Part shown: positions 20,649-31,213 of the stretch, piece after piece
Position numbering within the stretch: the stretch's first letter is position 1
Layout: every line of letters begins with the position of its first letter
From: Clostridium muellerianum
Lineage (GTDB): Bacteria; Bacillota; Clostridia; Clostridiales; Clostridiaceae
DNA length: 64,000 bases
Direction: 5' to 3'
NCBI RefSeq assembly: GCF_012926525.1
Contig: NZ_JABBNI010000006.1
Location: 112,384-176,383 of the forward strand
The notes under the pieces: generated by a model
The model's input: the letters and a program-made list of their open reading frames with translations, nothing else
The model's database searches: none
Told to the model about the DNA's origin: nothing
Position numbers and translations under genes: made by a program

Positions 20649-21404
20649 CTAAATGCTTTTACTCTTAAATTTACTTATATTATAAAGAATTACTCCAAAT
20701 ATTAAAGCAAATATACTTATAAATTGTGATGTAGAAAATATACCCACATTGCCCCTTGGATCATCTCTTAAAAATTCTATAAAGAACCTTCCTATACTAT
20801 ACAATATAACATATAAAGAAAATACTTTTCCATCACTTCTTTCTTTCCTATCATAATACAATAAGAAAAACGCAACCATAAAATCAAAAAAAGAGGAATA
20901 CAGTTGGGTAGGATGTCTCATTATACCTGATGGTGCAAAAAGTGAATTTCCAAAATCAACACCTATCGGTAATGCAGTTTCTTTTCCATAACAACATCCT
21001 GCTAAAAAACAACCGATTCTCCCAAAGCCTTGTGCTAAAATCACAGTTGGTGCTACTAAATCAAAAACTTTCAGTAAGTTCCACCTTTTCTTTTTACTAT
21101 AAAATACTATGCCTAAAGCTCCTCCTAATATAGCTCCATATATTACAAAACCACTGCCTATATCCTTCAATATGTTTATATTACTAACTATATTTTTTAT
21201 TTCTGTTAATATATATAAAAGCTTGCCTCCTAATATACCAGTAATTATAGATATAATTGACATGTTCAATATGCTGTCTTCATCATATCCTCTTTTTTTA
21301 GCTCTATACCTTAAGAGAACAAGTGCAAAACATATTCCGATAGCAATCATCATACCATACCCATAGACATTAGTCCCAAGAATTTTAAAAAGTACTGGTC
21401 TCAT
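20649..21404 (-). CDS. lgt: Prolipoprotein diacylglyceryl transferase
   Basis: Lgt attaches diacylglycerol from phosphatidylglycerol to the lipobox cysteine of lipoproteins. The 251-residue protein has about seven membrane segments. The Lgt signature spans GRIGCFLAGCCYG, and HPTQLYSS follows; the essential His and Arg are in these parts. The C-terminal segment RFFIEFLRDDPRG also matches the family. It is the first gene of a pair with the lipoprotein gene at 19772-20620, and other substrates in this window include the lipoprotein at 5089-6276. Confidence 0.95.
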   Translation of the reverse strand: MRPVLFKILGTNVYGYGMMIAIGICFALVLLRYRAKKRGYDEDSILNMSIISIITGILGGKLLYILTEIKNIVSNINILKDIGSGFVIYGAILGGALGIVFYSKKKRWNLLKVFDLVAPTVILAQGFGRIGCFLAGCCYGKETALPIGVDFGNSLFAPSGIMRHPTQLYSSFFDFMVAFFLLYYDRKERSDGKVFSLYVILYSIGRFFIEFLRDDPRGNVGIFSTSQFISIFALIFGVILYNISKFKSKSI

Positions 21405-21476
21405 AACTGTATGTTAACCTCCCATGAATGCTAATGCATTAATTTAATTGAAAATCTTAACAATATTATAGCATAA

Positions 21477-21504
21477 AAAAAAACTGCAATGCAGTTTTTT
21501 AATC
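21477..21504. terminator. Bidirectional terminator between the lgt group and the 196-residue membrane protein gene
   Basis: AAACTGCA / TGCAGTTT forms a short perfect palindrome, flanked by nine A on one side and six T on the other. Confidence 0.75.
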
Positions 21505-21516
21505 ATAGTTTACTTA

Positions 21517-22107
21517 TCATTCTCCTTTATAGTTAAATGTCTTTACTATAGTTTTAAATATAGTTGGCATACTTTCCTTAAAATTATCTTCCCTTACAAA
21601 AAAAGAAAACCTAAAAAACTTACTTTTATTTTTTATAAAATATTCATATCCTTTATAGTATTTATTATTGGATGTTATTATAGTATAGTTAACTAAATAA
21701 CCATCTTTATTATTTATTTGAACTGGTTTTATATCATAATTTTTATATAAATTCTGCTCACTGGATATCTTTTTACTTTCTTCAAGAAAATTTTTTAAAT
21801 CAGTATTTAGATTCCACACTTCTACAAATCCATGAATTTTTAAATCTTTGCTATTAAAATCATTATGATATACGATTTCATTACCCGAAAACTTTTGTTC
21901 TTTAGTAATCCATTCTGATGGTAACTTATAAGTAAATTTTTTATCTAGAGCCTCATATTGTGTTAACGAATTTATGTTATTTTGTATTAATGCAGTAAAC
22001 TTAAGTCTATCATCGAAATTTTTTTCCAAACCAAATAAAATAAGCATTAGTCCAATTATAATTATAGTTACTCCCAGCCTCTTCCTATTTATTATTATTA
22101 CTTTCAT
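21517..22107 (-). CDS. Membrane-anchored protein of unknown function
   Basis: The 196-residue protein has one N-terminal membrane segment (about residues 10-27: LGVTIIIIGLMLILFGL) and an extracellular part of about 165 residues. That part contains FTYKLPSEW and FIKNKSKFFRFSFFV, a pattern like small PsbP-type domains of Gram-positive surface proteins, but I cannot confirm the family. There is no lipobox and no cysteine. It follows the 478-residue gene upstream but is separated from it by a terminator-like hairpin. Confidence 0.65.
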   Translation of the reverse strand: MKVIIINRKRLGVTIIIIGLMLILFGLEKNFDDRLKFTALIQNNINSLTQYEALDKKFTYKLPSEWITKEQKFSGNEIVYHNDFNSKDLKIHGFVEVWNLNTDLKNFLEESKKISSEQNLYKNYDIKPVQINNKDGYLVNYTIITSNNKYYKGYEYFIKNKSKFFRFSFFVREDNFKESMPTIFKTIVKTFNYKGE

Positions 22108-22159
22108 CTTAATACCACCTTATATTTTAAATAAGAGTTTTTATTTAATTATATGAAAA

Positions 22160-22200
22160 TAGCACCAAAAATATTAAATATTTCTGGCGCTAAATTTTTT
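22160..22200. terminator. Hairpin terminator after the 478-residue repeat protein gene
   Basis: AGCACCAAAAATATT and AATATTTCTGGCGCT pair with two imperfections. T runs occur on both strands next to it. Confidence 0.65.
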
Positions 22201-22206
22201 TCCATA

Positions 22207-23643
22207 CTACTTTTTTACTGGTATTATGATAGTAGAAGTTCTAAAGTCATAGAACATAAGCCAATAGCCTATTGTATCTTCTCTATTATCCTCACCATTT
22301 AAAGGCATCCATGTAACAAATCCAGACCTACCTCCATATGGTTGATCCATCTTAGATTTAGTTCCAGCTATAGCATATACTAAATACTTCATTTCTTCAT
22401 TTTTATCAAGTTTATATCCTATCAAATAATGCTGATGCTTTTTTATATACTGATAGTAATTTATCATAGGATAATATATCATTGAATATCTACTATAATC
22501 GGACATATCGTACATAGATCTTTGAGAATCTACAGGCACCTTATACCACTTACATCGTTTTATTTCAGAACATACTTCTCCTTCGCACTCAAACCCTTGT
22601 ACTAAATTTCTAAAAAATGTTTTTTCATCCATACCAGGATAGTTCTCAATTCTTTCCTGACTTATGTTAATATCCTTCTTAGGTTTTTCCTTAGATTTAT
22701 GCTGTCTTATTGAATTATTATCCTCTTTCAAATTATATTGTTTATTTATATTATCTTCTTTGCTTAAGTTACTTTTTTCTTCTTGACTATGTTGATTATT
22801 TGACTTGCTTCTTTCTATATTGTTTTCAATATTTAGGTTTTCAGATTTTTTCATGTTATCTTGTTTTTTTATAACCACTTCTTCTTTTATATTGTCTTTA
22901 TTATTTACTTTAACTTCTTCTTTTACATTATCATTTTTCTTTATACTAGCTTCTTGTTTTACGTTATTCTTTTTCTCTATATTAACTTCTTCTTTTACAT
23001 TATCTTTTTTCTTTACATCTACTTTTTCTTTTATGTCTTCTTTCTTAATTGCCTTGTTTTCTTTTTTCATATTATTTTCTTTAGGTAAATTTTCAACATT
23101 TTTTATTTCCTTAGGCTTATTCTCTTGTTTTAGATTTTCTATGTTTTCTTCATATTTGTCAAATATACTATTAGGAGCTTCTATAGGTTTTTGTTCTTTC
23201 TCTTCCTTAACTTTCAGATCAACTACACTAAATGTTTTCCACTCAGGTATTTCAGTGCTTGCAAATCCACTCATAACAGGTATTATATTTGAATCTAAAA
23301 ATTTAACTATAGCCGCACCAGAAATCTTATCCATAGATATACCAGTGCCAGCTATATTATCTGCCAAATATTCATGACAAATATCTGCTCTGCCATAATC
23401 ATCTATGTTTATTTGTGCTATTTTTATAACTTTCCTTATATCCTTCTTGTTACAAATTAAAAGCATATAATAAGGAGCACTCTCTTTTTTTAGATTTTGT
23501 ACATAATACGATATTTTACATTTATCGTTTTTTAGCTCCAATTTTGTGTACCCAGAAGCTACTTTATCGGAAGATATTGAATATCCTTTTTCATCTTCTT
23601 GTAGTATTATAAAATACCTACTATAACTCTTTTTTTGAGCCAA
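22207..23643 (-). CDS. Protein with a 12-residue charged repeat linker between two unrecognised domains
   Basis: The 478-residue protein has three parts. Residues 1-135 form a folded domain with alternating strands (YSRYFIILQEDEKGYSI at the start). Residues 145-335 are a highly charged Lys/Glu/Asn linker; within it at least five 12-residue units of the pattern KKxDNVKEEVxI repeat in tandem. The last 140 residues form a Tyr- and Trp-rich domain containing SRYSMIYYPMINYYQYI and GGRSGFVTWMPLNG. The linker would be disordered or coiled. No signal peptide is seen, so it is probably cytoplasmic or spore-associated. I do not recognise its function. Confidence 0.65.
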   Translation of the reverse strand: MAQKKSYSRYFIILQEDEKGYSISSDKVASGYTKLELKNDKCKISYYVQNLKKESAPYYMLLICNKKDIRKVIKIAQINIDDYGRADICHEYLADNIAGTGISMDKISGAAIVKFLDSNIIPVMSGFASTEIPEWKTFSVVDLKVKEEKEQKPIEAPNSIFDKYEENIENLKQENKPKEIKNVENLPKENNMKKENKAIKKEDIKEKVDVKKKDNVKEEVNIEKKNNVKQEASIKKNDNVKEEVKVNNKDNIKEEVVIKKQDNMKKSENLNIENNIERSKSNNQHSQEEKSNLSKEDNINKQYNLKEDNNSIRQHKSKEKPKKDINISQERIENYPGMDEKTFFRNLVQGFECEGEVCSEIKRCKWYKVPVDSQRSMYDMSDYSRYSMIYYPMINYYQYIKKHQHYLIGYKLDKNEEMKYLVYAIAGTKSKMDQPYGGRSGFVTWMPLNGEDNREDTIGYWLMFYDFRTSTIIIPVKK

Positions 23644-23730
23644 CTTCCTATACCTCCATATATCTTATTCATTATAATATATGAAGTAAAATTCAAAAAG
23701 TGAACAACTAGTTATAATATTGTAAAAAGT

Positions 23731-24567
23731 TTATTGTAAATCATATATTGAATCTGATAATTTTCCAAACTCATCTAGTGATAATGTCTCTCCTCGTCTT
23801 TTAGAATCAATACCTGCATTAGTAAATGCCATCTCTAACTGTTCCTTATTTAACCCTATACTCTTAAGACCATTCCAAAGAGTTTTTCTTCTCATATTAA
23901 AAGAACTTCTTACTATTTTAAAAAACAATTCTTCATTTTTAACTTTTACTTTAGGTTCTGAAAGTTTATTTAATTTTATAACTATGGAATCAACTTTAGG
24001 TCTAGGTATAAAGGAATCTGAACTTACTTTTCTTACTATCTCCACATCACAATAATACTGCACAAGTATAGAAAGAGCTCCATATTCCTTTGTACTAGGC
24101 TTTGCCGCAATCCTTTCTCCAACTTCTTTTTGAATCATTATAGTTAATGATTCAAATTTATAATTTTCCTTTAACAATTTTGATATTATAGGTGTAGTAA
24201 CATAATAAGGTAAGTTTGCTACTACCTTAGTACTGTTTTCTGTTCCTATAAGCTCGTTAAAATCTGTTTTCAATGCATCTTTATGTATTAATTCAAAATT
24301 ATCAAATTCCTTAAGCTCTTCATTTAAAATAGGTATTAAATCAGAATCTAATTCAATAGCATAAACTTTCTTTGCTTTTTTTAAAAGTTCCTTTGTTAAA
24401 GTTCCAACTCCAGGACCTATTTCTATTACCAAATCATCTTTATTAACATTAGCATTATCAACTATATCCTGCAAAACAGAATCATCTATTAAAAAATTCT
24501 GTCCAAGACTTTTTGAAAACTTAAATCCATATTTTTTTACTATATCTTTAGTAGACAAATTTTCCAT
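23731..24567 (-). CDS. ksgA: 16S rRNA dimethyladenosine transferase
   Basis: RsmA/KsgA dimethylates two adjacent adenosines near the 3' end of 16S rRNA during small-subunit assembly, and its loss gives kasugamycin resistance. The 278-residue protein shows GQNFLIDD, the SAM-binding [11 protein letters not shown] (about residues 46-56), the YAIELD strand and the catalytic NLPYYVTTP (about residues 119-127). The gene begins one base after rnmV, so the two are co-transcribed, the order known from Bacillus. Confidence 0.95.
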   Translation of the reverse strand: MENLSTKDIVKKYGFKFSKSLGQNFLIDDSVLQDIVDNANVNKDDLVIEIGPGVGTLTKELLKKAKKVYAIELDSDLIPILNEELKEFDNFELIHKDALKTDFNELIGTENSTKVVANLPYYVTTPIISKLLKENYKFESLTIMIQKEVGERIAAKPSTKEYGALSILVQYYCDVEIVRKVSSDSFIPRPKVDSIVIKLNKLSEPKVKVKNEELFFKIVRSSFNMRRKTLWNGLKSIGLNKEQLEMAFTNAGIDSKRRGETLSLDEFGKLSDSIYDLQ

Positions 24568-24568
24568 A

Positions 24569-25111
24569 TTATTTCTCCTTATTTATCTTATTTATTGCAT
24601 GTATAAATTCTTCTCGAGTAATACCATAATTATTAAGTCTAGTTAAAAATTGAGCCGAATTACAATACCCTATTCCAAGCTCCTTACCAAGAAATTCTCT
24701 TCTTTCTTTTGATTTATTGTTTCCAGTGAGTTCAAAAAAAATCATATCATTTATGTCGAAATTTTCTACTTTTTCTTTTACCTCGCACTTAGCGTTTTCT
24801 AAAGCTCTTATTATTACATCTGGCTCAGCATTTTCAACACCTATATCACCATTTTTCGTTCCATCCTCTTGAGCTATATACGCATGTTTTATTCCCTTTA
24901 CTCTTTTAGATATAATTCTTCTTATTTTTTCTCCTGCAAAATCAGGATCAGTAAAAACTATTACACCTTGTCTTTTTTGTGCTTCCTTTATTCTTTCTAT
25001 AACTTTAGCATTAATACCAAAGCCACCAACTGCTATAATTTCTGCATCTACTGCTCTTTTTACTGCAGTAATATCATCTCTTCCCTCAACAACAATAACT
25101 TCTTTAATCAT
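24569..25111 (-). CDS. rnmV: Ribonuclease M5
   Basis: RNase M5 makes the final cuts that mature 5S rRNA. The 180-residue protein has an N-terminal Toprim domain: VVEGRDD (about residues 7-13) holds the catalytic Glu, and [13 protein letters not shown] (about residues 53-65) holds the paired Asp. The C-terminal part contains [16 protein letters not shown], typical of the family. It is the first gene of the rnmV-ksgA pair, and 5S rRNA is encoded in the same window at the right edge. Confidence 0.93.
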   Translation of the reverse strand: MIKEVIVVEGRDDITAVKRAVDAEIIAVGGFGINAKVIERIKEAQKRQGVIVFTDPDFAGEKIRRIISKRVKGIKHAYIAQEDGTKNGDIGVENAEPDVIIRALENAKCEVKEKVENFDINDMIFFELTGNNKSKERREFLGKELGIGYCNSAQFLTRLNNYGITREEFIHAINKINKEK

Positions 25112-25189
25112 AAGTTTTTATTGACTTAAAAATTAAAAAATAATAAGTCAACATCCTCCTTCTTTACTATATTAATTCTTACTACATAG

Positions 25190-25217
25190 AAAAAAATAGG
25201 AGCCTTCGCTCCTATTT
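25190..25217 (-). terminator. Terminator overlapping the end of the yabE-like gene
   Basis: AATAGGAGC and GCTCCTATT form a perfect stem with a four-base loop. Seven T follow on the minus strand, and the stop codon lies inside the stem. Confidence 0.85.
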
Positions 25218-26258
25218 AACTAAGTACACATTAACCCACTTTACGCCCCAATTTTCTGCTTCTGAATTAGAATCGAAGAATAAATCTATTCTATTGCCTT
25301 TTATAGCTCCACCTGTATCTTCAGCAACAGCATACCCATATCCTTCAATGTAGAGTTTAGTGCCCAGGGGAATAACTCTTGGATCAACTGCTACAGAACT
25401 GTAACTACCTACATTTCTTTTTGCTACAGTACCTGAAGTCGTAATTCCAAAATCAGGATCACCAGGACCTTTTCCTGTACTCTCATAGTCTGAAGTATAA
25501 CCAGTAGCTCTCATTTTAATAACTGTAGTATATGGAATTCTAACTCCACGAGAAGGAGTATAAACACTTAATGCTCCCATAGCTACAACCTTTTGCACTG
25601 GCTGTTTTTTTATCGTCTCACATATTACTTTTCTTGAAATTTCTTTGCCATCTTCATAGACAATTCTAGTCATTGTTTCTTTTTCCCCAGACTGTCCTTC
25701 TTGTATTATTTTATTAGTTCCTTGTTCTGCTTCTTCATCTTTTTTTACTACTGTTGTATAATCTAATGTTTTAATTTCCTTAACATCTTTTGTCTGAACT
25801 CTTGTTACTACTACTTTTAGTCCTTCCTTAATAGTTGAATTTTTACTTGGATATACTTTATCAGATTTATGAATCCCCATTTTTTCTGCCTGCAACATTT
25901 TTTCAACATTATCTTCCGCAGACTTTATATCCAATTTTTTTCCATCTACAGCGACTTGAATACTCACTGCTCTTTTTATGGATACTTTTGAGCCATTTTC
26001 AACTTTACTATTAAGGCTAATTGTAGTTTTGTCCTTTGGTCCTACAGTTATTCCATTATTACCTAATGCACTTTTATAAGTACCACTTAAAGTGGTAATT
26101 TTCCTATCTTTACCATCTACAGAAACTGTTATTGTCTTTCTTGCGCTGCTAATTAATACTACTGAAACTATTAAAACTATTAAAGTCAAGTACGTATACA
26201 TAGCTTTAGGACCATTGGAAAAATAACTTTTTAAATAATTTTTTAATTTTTCCACCAC
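25212..26258 (-). CDS. yabE: YabE-like wall hydrolase with DUF348, G5 and 3D domains
   Basis: I start this gene at GTG 26258 (348 residues), because AGGAGGAGG lies seven bases before it and a consensus promoter lies at 26293-26321. The longer frame up to 26468 would have to begin upstream of that promoter. The order is a membrane segment (about residues 20-40), DUF348-type repeats (about 45-165), a G5 domain (about 170-245) and a C-terminal 3D domain (about 260-348) with MRATGYTSDYEST, DPRVIPLGTKLYI and the AVAEDTGGAIKGNRIDLF region holding the Asp residues. This resembles Bacillus YabE and Rpf-like proteins that cut peptidoglycan glycan strands. It lies between tatD and rnmV, as in Bacillus. 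Confidence 0.88.
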   Translation of the reverse strand: MVEKLKNYLKSYFSNGPKAMYTYLTLIVLIVSVVLISSARKTITVSVDGKDRKITTLSGTYKSALGNNGITVGPKDKTTISLNSKVENGSKVSIKRAVSIQVAVDGKKLDIKSAEDNVEKMLQAEKMGIHKSDKVYPSKNSTIKEGLKVVVTRVQTKDVKEIKTLDYTTVVKKDEEAEQGTNKIIQEGQSGEKETMTRIVYEDGKEISRKVICETIKKQPVQKVVAMGALSVYTPSRGVRIPYTTVIKMRATGYTSDYESTGKGPGDPDFGITTSGTVAKRNVGSYSSVAVDPRVIPLGTKLYIEGYGYAVAEDTGGAIKGNRIDLFFDSNSEAENWGVKWVNVYLVK

Positions 26259-26292
26259 AAAAATACCTCCTCCTGGTAAGAACGACATTCCT

Positions 26293-26321
26293 ATTATAAG
26301 TGCAGTGACGAATTCTGTCAA
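26293..26321 (-). promoter_or_regulatory. Exact-consensus sigma-A promoter of the yabE-like gene
   Basis: TTGACA at 26321-26316 and TATAAT at 26298-26293 are 17 bases apart. This gives a start near 26286 and a leader of about 28 bases before the GTG codon. Confidence 0.85.
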
Positions 26322-26536
26322 ATATCGCCTTAACATTTTAGACCGTCTAATGCAAATTTTTGCATAAAACTTAATTATAAAATATAATATGATAGCAATT
26401 TTTATTAACAGTCTAAAAAATACTTTTGGTGGAATTTTTATGAAACTCATTATAATTATATGATACAAATCAACATATAATTACCTAAATATGGAATTAA
26501 TAAAAAATTTAAAAAATGCAATTTAATTTTACACTA

Positions 26537-27337
26537 CTAAACTATATTTAGCAACCTTTGGATATTAGAAATAGTTTTAGAACTCACCTCCTCACTACTT
26601 ATACCTTTGATTTCCGCTATTTTTTCTATTATACAAGCTATATATTCGGATCTATTTCTTTTTCCTCTAAAAGGAACCGGTGCCATATAGGGACAATCAG
26701 TCTCTACTAATATCCTATCTAACGGAATTTCCTTTACTACATCTATAACTTTTTTTGCATTTTTAAATGTTACTACCCCAGTAAAGCCTATATAATATCC
26801 TAGCTTTAAACACTCTCTTGCAAATTCTACACTACCGGAGAAACAATGTATTTCTCCTTTAACTTCAGGGAAACTTTTTATAATATCTAATGTATCTTTA
26901 TGCGCATCTCTATCATGTATAATTACAGGCAGTTTAAGTTCCCTTGCAAGTTCTATCTGCTTTATAAATGCATTTCTTTGAATTTCTCTATCAGGGTTTT
27001 CTTCATAATAATAATCAAGACCTATTTCTCCTATAGCCTTAACTTTAATATTTTTAGCTAATTGTTTTAATTCAAATATAGTTTTCTCTGTTAATTTATC
27101 AGCATACTCAGGATGAATGCCTACCGCTGCATAAAAAGATTCATACTTATCTGCTAGCACAACAGAAGCTCTACTTCCCTCTATAGATGCTCCACAATTT
27201 AGAACTCCTACTATTTCATTTTGTCTCAATTCTTTTATTATGGATTGTCTATCCTCATCAAATTGTTCATCATCATAATGTGCATGAGCATCAAATATTC
27301 TTATTTTCTTATTAGTTAATTCTACACTGTTATCCAT
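26537..27337 (-). CDS. tatD: TatD family metal-dependent nuclease
   Basis: The 266-residue TIM-barrel hydrolase shows DAHAHYDD (metal-binding His pair near residues 16-18), GEIGLDYY (conserved Glu), IIHDRDAHKDT, IHCFSGS and VETDCPYMAP (catalytic Asp). TatD-type enzymes are DNases acting on 3' ends and in repair. The gene sits between metG and the yabE-like gene, the order of the Bacillus origin region. The initiator is an ATG preceded by GGAGAG. Confidence 0.93.
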   Translation of the reverse strand: MDNSVELTNKKIRIFDAHAHYDDEQFDEDRQSIIKELRQNEIVGVLNCGASIEGSRASVVLADKYESFYAAVGIHPEYADKLTEKTIFELKQLAKNIKVKAIGEIGLDYYYEENPDREIQRNAFIKQIELARELKLPVIIHDRDAHKDTLDIIKSFPEVKGEIHCFSGSVEFARECLKLGYYIGFTGVVTFKNAKKVIDVVKEIPLDRILVETDCPYMAPVPFRGKRNRSEYIACIIEKIAEIKGISSEEVSSKTISNIQRLLNIV

Positions 27338-27656
27338 TGTATCTCTCCATTTATAATACTTAAGTATAATTTTTATCCTATATATCTAAGTAAATCAACC
27401 TTATTTTTCATTAAGCAAAGTATTATATTAGCTAAATTACTAGATAAATTTAACTGAACCAGACCTCACTCAATTTGTTTTAATATTGAATATTGATGAT
27501 TAAAAATTTGCAATTGCATATTTCCATTTTATTACATTTAATTTTATAGTCAACCCTTTGCTATTATAATATAGTCCATTTTTCTGAGAAAACCTAAGTT
27601 TTACTCAATCATATTAATTTTTATGACATTAATAATAAATAAGTATAAAAAAATTT
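27338..27656. other. AT-rich gap between tatD and metG, left part
   Basis: About 320 bases without a supported gene. I see only AT-rich sequence with short inverted repeats, presumably holding the tatD promoter. Confidence 0.4.
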
Positions 27657-27704
27657 AAAAATGACTATTTATTTCAAATTTTGCTAAAATAAATAGTCAT
27701 TTTC
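27657..27704. terminator. Long perfect hairpin between metG and tatD
   Basis: A 17-bp perfect stem AAAATGACTATTTATTT / AAATAAATAGTCATTTT has a 12-base loop and A and T runs on both sides. It may end the metG transcript. Confidence 0.7.
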
Positions 27705-27716
27705 AATACTCAATTT

Positions 27717-27880
27717 AAATTCTTATCTGATCGCTACCATTGCTAAAACCCCTACCTTCTATCAAAGTGGGAGATAAGCACTTTACGCGCCTAGATAAGT
27801 TCTTCTAAGGTTCAGGTTACGATTGTATTTCTCATAAGCAAACTCCACCTGAGCCTAAGAATCACTTGATATCATGCTCC
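27717..27880. repeat. GC-richer intergenic element downstream of metG, with a diverged partial copy at 31071-31115
   Basis: The stretch is richer in G and C than its surroundings. It contains CTTATCT / AGATAAG inverted arms (27722 and near 27774) and a 45-base segment (27829-27873) with AAGCAAACTCCACCT and AATCACTTGATA. That segment recurs with about 80 percent identity at 31071-31115. It could be a remnant mobile element or a structured RNA. Confidence 0.5.
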
Positions 27881-27888
27881 CTTTAAAA

Positions 27889-29826
<1,938 letters not shown>

Positions 29827-29901
29827 CTATTCCTCCTCAAAAATTTACAAATTTCCAAATATAAAACTTATTTTTATTATTTCTAAATAAGAAATATAAA
29901 A

Positions 29902-30179
29902 AACCTCTATATGAAGTAATTCTTCATATAGAGGTGTATGTAACACTTTACCACTCTATTTTATCTTTATTTCACAATAAAGACCTCAATAAGTAACTCA
30001 AACTACTATAAGAGTCTTTTATTACTTTGCACTATAACGGTTGCTTCCGTGTTAATTTACTATAATTTCAATCAACATGCTCTGGAGCCATGTTCATAAA
30101 CTATTTTATCATCGGCTTTCACCCAATCCGACTCTCTTTAGATATTTTCATTTACTACTCTTTCCTTCTCAGCATTTCA
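29902..30179 (-). promoter_or_regulatory. T-box leader of metG, Met (ATG) specifier
   Basis: On the minus strand, Stem I begins with AGAGAGTCGG and GGGTGAAAGCCGA (about 30110-30140). A specifier GAACATGGCTCC carries ATG. The T-box side is AGAGTGGTAAAGTG (about 29944-29957), and an 11-bp terminator stem CCTCTATATGAAG / CTTCATATAGAGG with a T run follows at 29902-29935. The specifier context matches that of the ileS leader in this window, with ATG in place of ATC. Confidence 0.85.
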
Positions 30180-30185
30180 ATTTTT

Positions 30186-30214
30186 ATAATATTCCATGTG
30201 TTTAATAATGTCAA
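30186..30214 (-). promoter_or_regulatory. Promoter of the metG T-box transcript
   Basis: TTGACA (30214-30209) and TATTAT (30191-30186) are spaced 17 bases apart on the minus strand, just past the stop codon of the glycosylase gene. Confidence 0.75.
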
Positions 30215-30231
30215 TAGTATTTTAATATATT

Positions 30232-30804
30232 TTACCCTTTTTCAATTTCATCATACTTTTTTTTCACAGATTTTAAATCTTGCCAGAACAACACTTTTTT
30301 ACTCTCATCTCTAAATAAAGCTGCTGGGTGAAAAGTAGCCAAAATATAGCATCCTTTTTTCTCTATCCATTTGCCTCTATCTCTTGTTATTCTAAAATCA
30401 TTTCCTAAAATATGTTTCATAGCAGTTGATCCTAAGCATACTATAATTTTAGGTTTAACCAAAGCTACCTGATTCCTTAGATATGGTAAACATGCTTCAA
30501 CTTCATCTTCATAAGGCACTCTATTATTATCTGGCCTACACTTGCATATATTACATATATAATAATCATCTTCTCTTACTAAATTTAACGCTGTAAGTCC
30601 TTTTGTTAAAAGCTGTCCTGCTCTACCTACAAAAGGCAATCCAATTCTATCTTCATCCGCTCCTGGAGCCTCTCCCACAAAAATTATTTTTGACCTTGGA
30701 TTTCCATCCCCAAATACCACATTATTTCTTTTATCTCCTAAATTGCATTTGTGACACTGTATACATTCGTCATACAACTCTCTCCACTTTAGCAAATTGT
30801 CCAC
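30232..30804 (-). CDS. Uracil-DNA glycosylase, family 4 (iron-sulfur type)
   Basis: The enzyme removes uracil from DNA to start base-excision repair. The 190-residue protein has the family 4 features: cysteines CIQCHKC (about residues 14-20) and CNICKC (about residues 104-109) for a [4Fe-4S] cluster, motif A GEAPGADED (about residues 44-52) and the C-terminal ATFHPAAL with the catalytic-loop His. The short length is normal for the family. It precedes metG but has its own stop before the metG promoter. Confidence 0.9.
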   Translation of the reverse strand: MDNLLKWRELYDECIQCHKCNLGDKRNNVVFGDGNPRSKIIFVGEAPGADEDRIGLPFVGRAGQLLTKGLTALNLVREDDYYICNICKCRPDNNRVPYEDEVEACLPYLRNQVALVKPKIIVCLGSTAMKHILGNDFRITRDRGKWIEKKGCYILATFHPAALFRDESKKVLFWQDLKSVKKKYDEIEKG

Positions 30805-30840
30805 CTCTCATCCATAGTTATTATCTAAAATTACTTTTTA

Positions 30841-30949
30841 AATATAGATATACAACATCAAAATTAAATCTTGCATTACTTCGATAAATGCTAAAATTTA
30901 ATTTTGATTCTATAACAAGATTAAAATTTTCAAGTTGGATATCTATATT
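30841..30949. repeat. Nested palindromic element upstream of the glycosylase gene
   Basis: Outer arms AATATAGATATACAACAT (30841-30858) and its near-perfect partner (30932-30949) enclose a perfect 13-bp inner pair ATCAAAATTAAAT (30857-30869 with 30896-30908). AATCTTG and CAAGATT form a third pair. No reading frame explains it. Confidence 0.5.
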
Positions 30950-31070
30950 GTATTTAAATTTTATATTTAAAACAAACTTTAAATTATAATGTTGTTTTAT
31001 TTTATGAAATAAAGTACCATTTATATTATACTACAGTAATTTAACAAACTTTGGCCCTAAAAATAAGTTA

Positions 31071-31115
31071 TTCCTCACAAGCAAACTCCACCTCAGTTTA
31101 AAAATCACTTGATAA
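31071..31115. repeat. Second, partial copy of the 27829-27873 intergenic repeat
   Basis: The shared blocks are AAGCAAACTCCACCT and AATCACTTGATA, in the same orientation as the first copy, with about 80 percent identity over 45 bases. Confidence 0.55.
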
Positions 31116-31213
31116 ATGACTACTTAAATTTCATATAATAATATTATTATAAAACTTTATTTAACTGGAATAATAATTTAATTATTTATAAAAATGTCTT
31201 ATGGAGGTAACAA

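Noticed and set aside
22805..23377. Plus-strand frames and 36-base periodic repeats resembling a CRISPR array
   Set aside because: They are the reverse of the coding repeats in the minus-strand gene at 22207-23643. Units are adjacent, without unique spacers.
26259..26468. Longer N-terminus for the yabE-like protein
   Set aside because: It would start upstream of the consensus promoter and read through the ribosome site of the GTG start.
26259..26520. Cyclic di-AMP riboswitch before the yabE-like gene
   Set aside because: No conserved core of the ydaO aptamer is visible, and the promoter leaves a leader of only about 28 bases.
29902..30179. SAM riboswitch before metG
   Set aside because: The GA motif, ATG specifier and terminator fit a Met T-box; the SAM aptamer core is absent.
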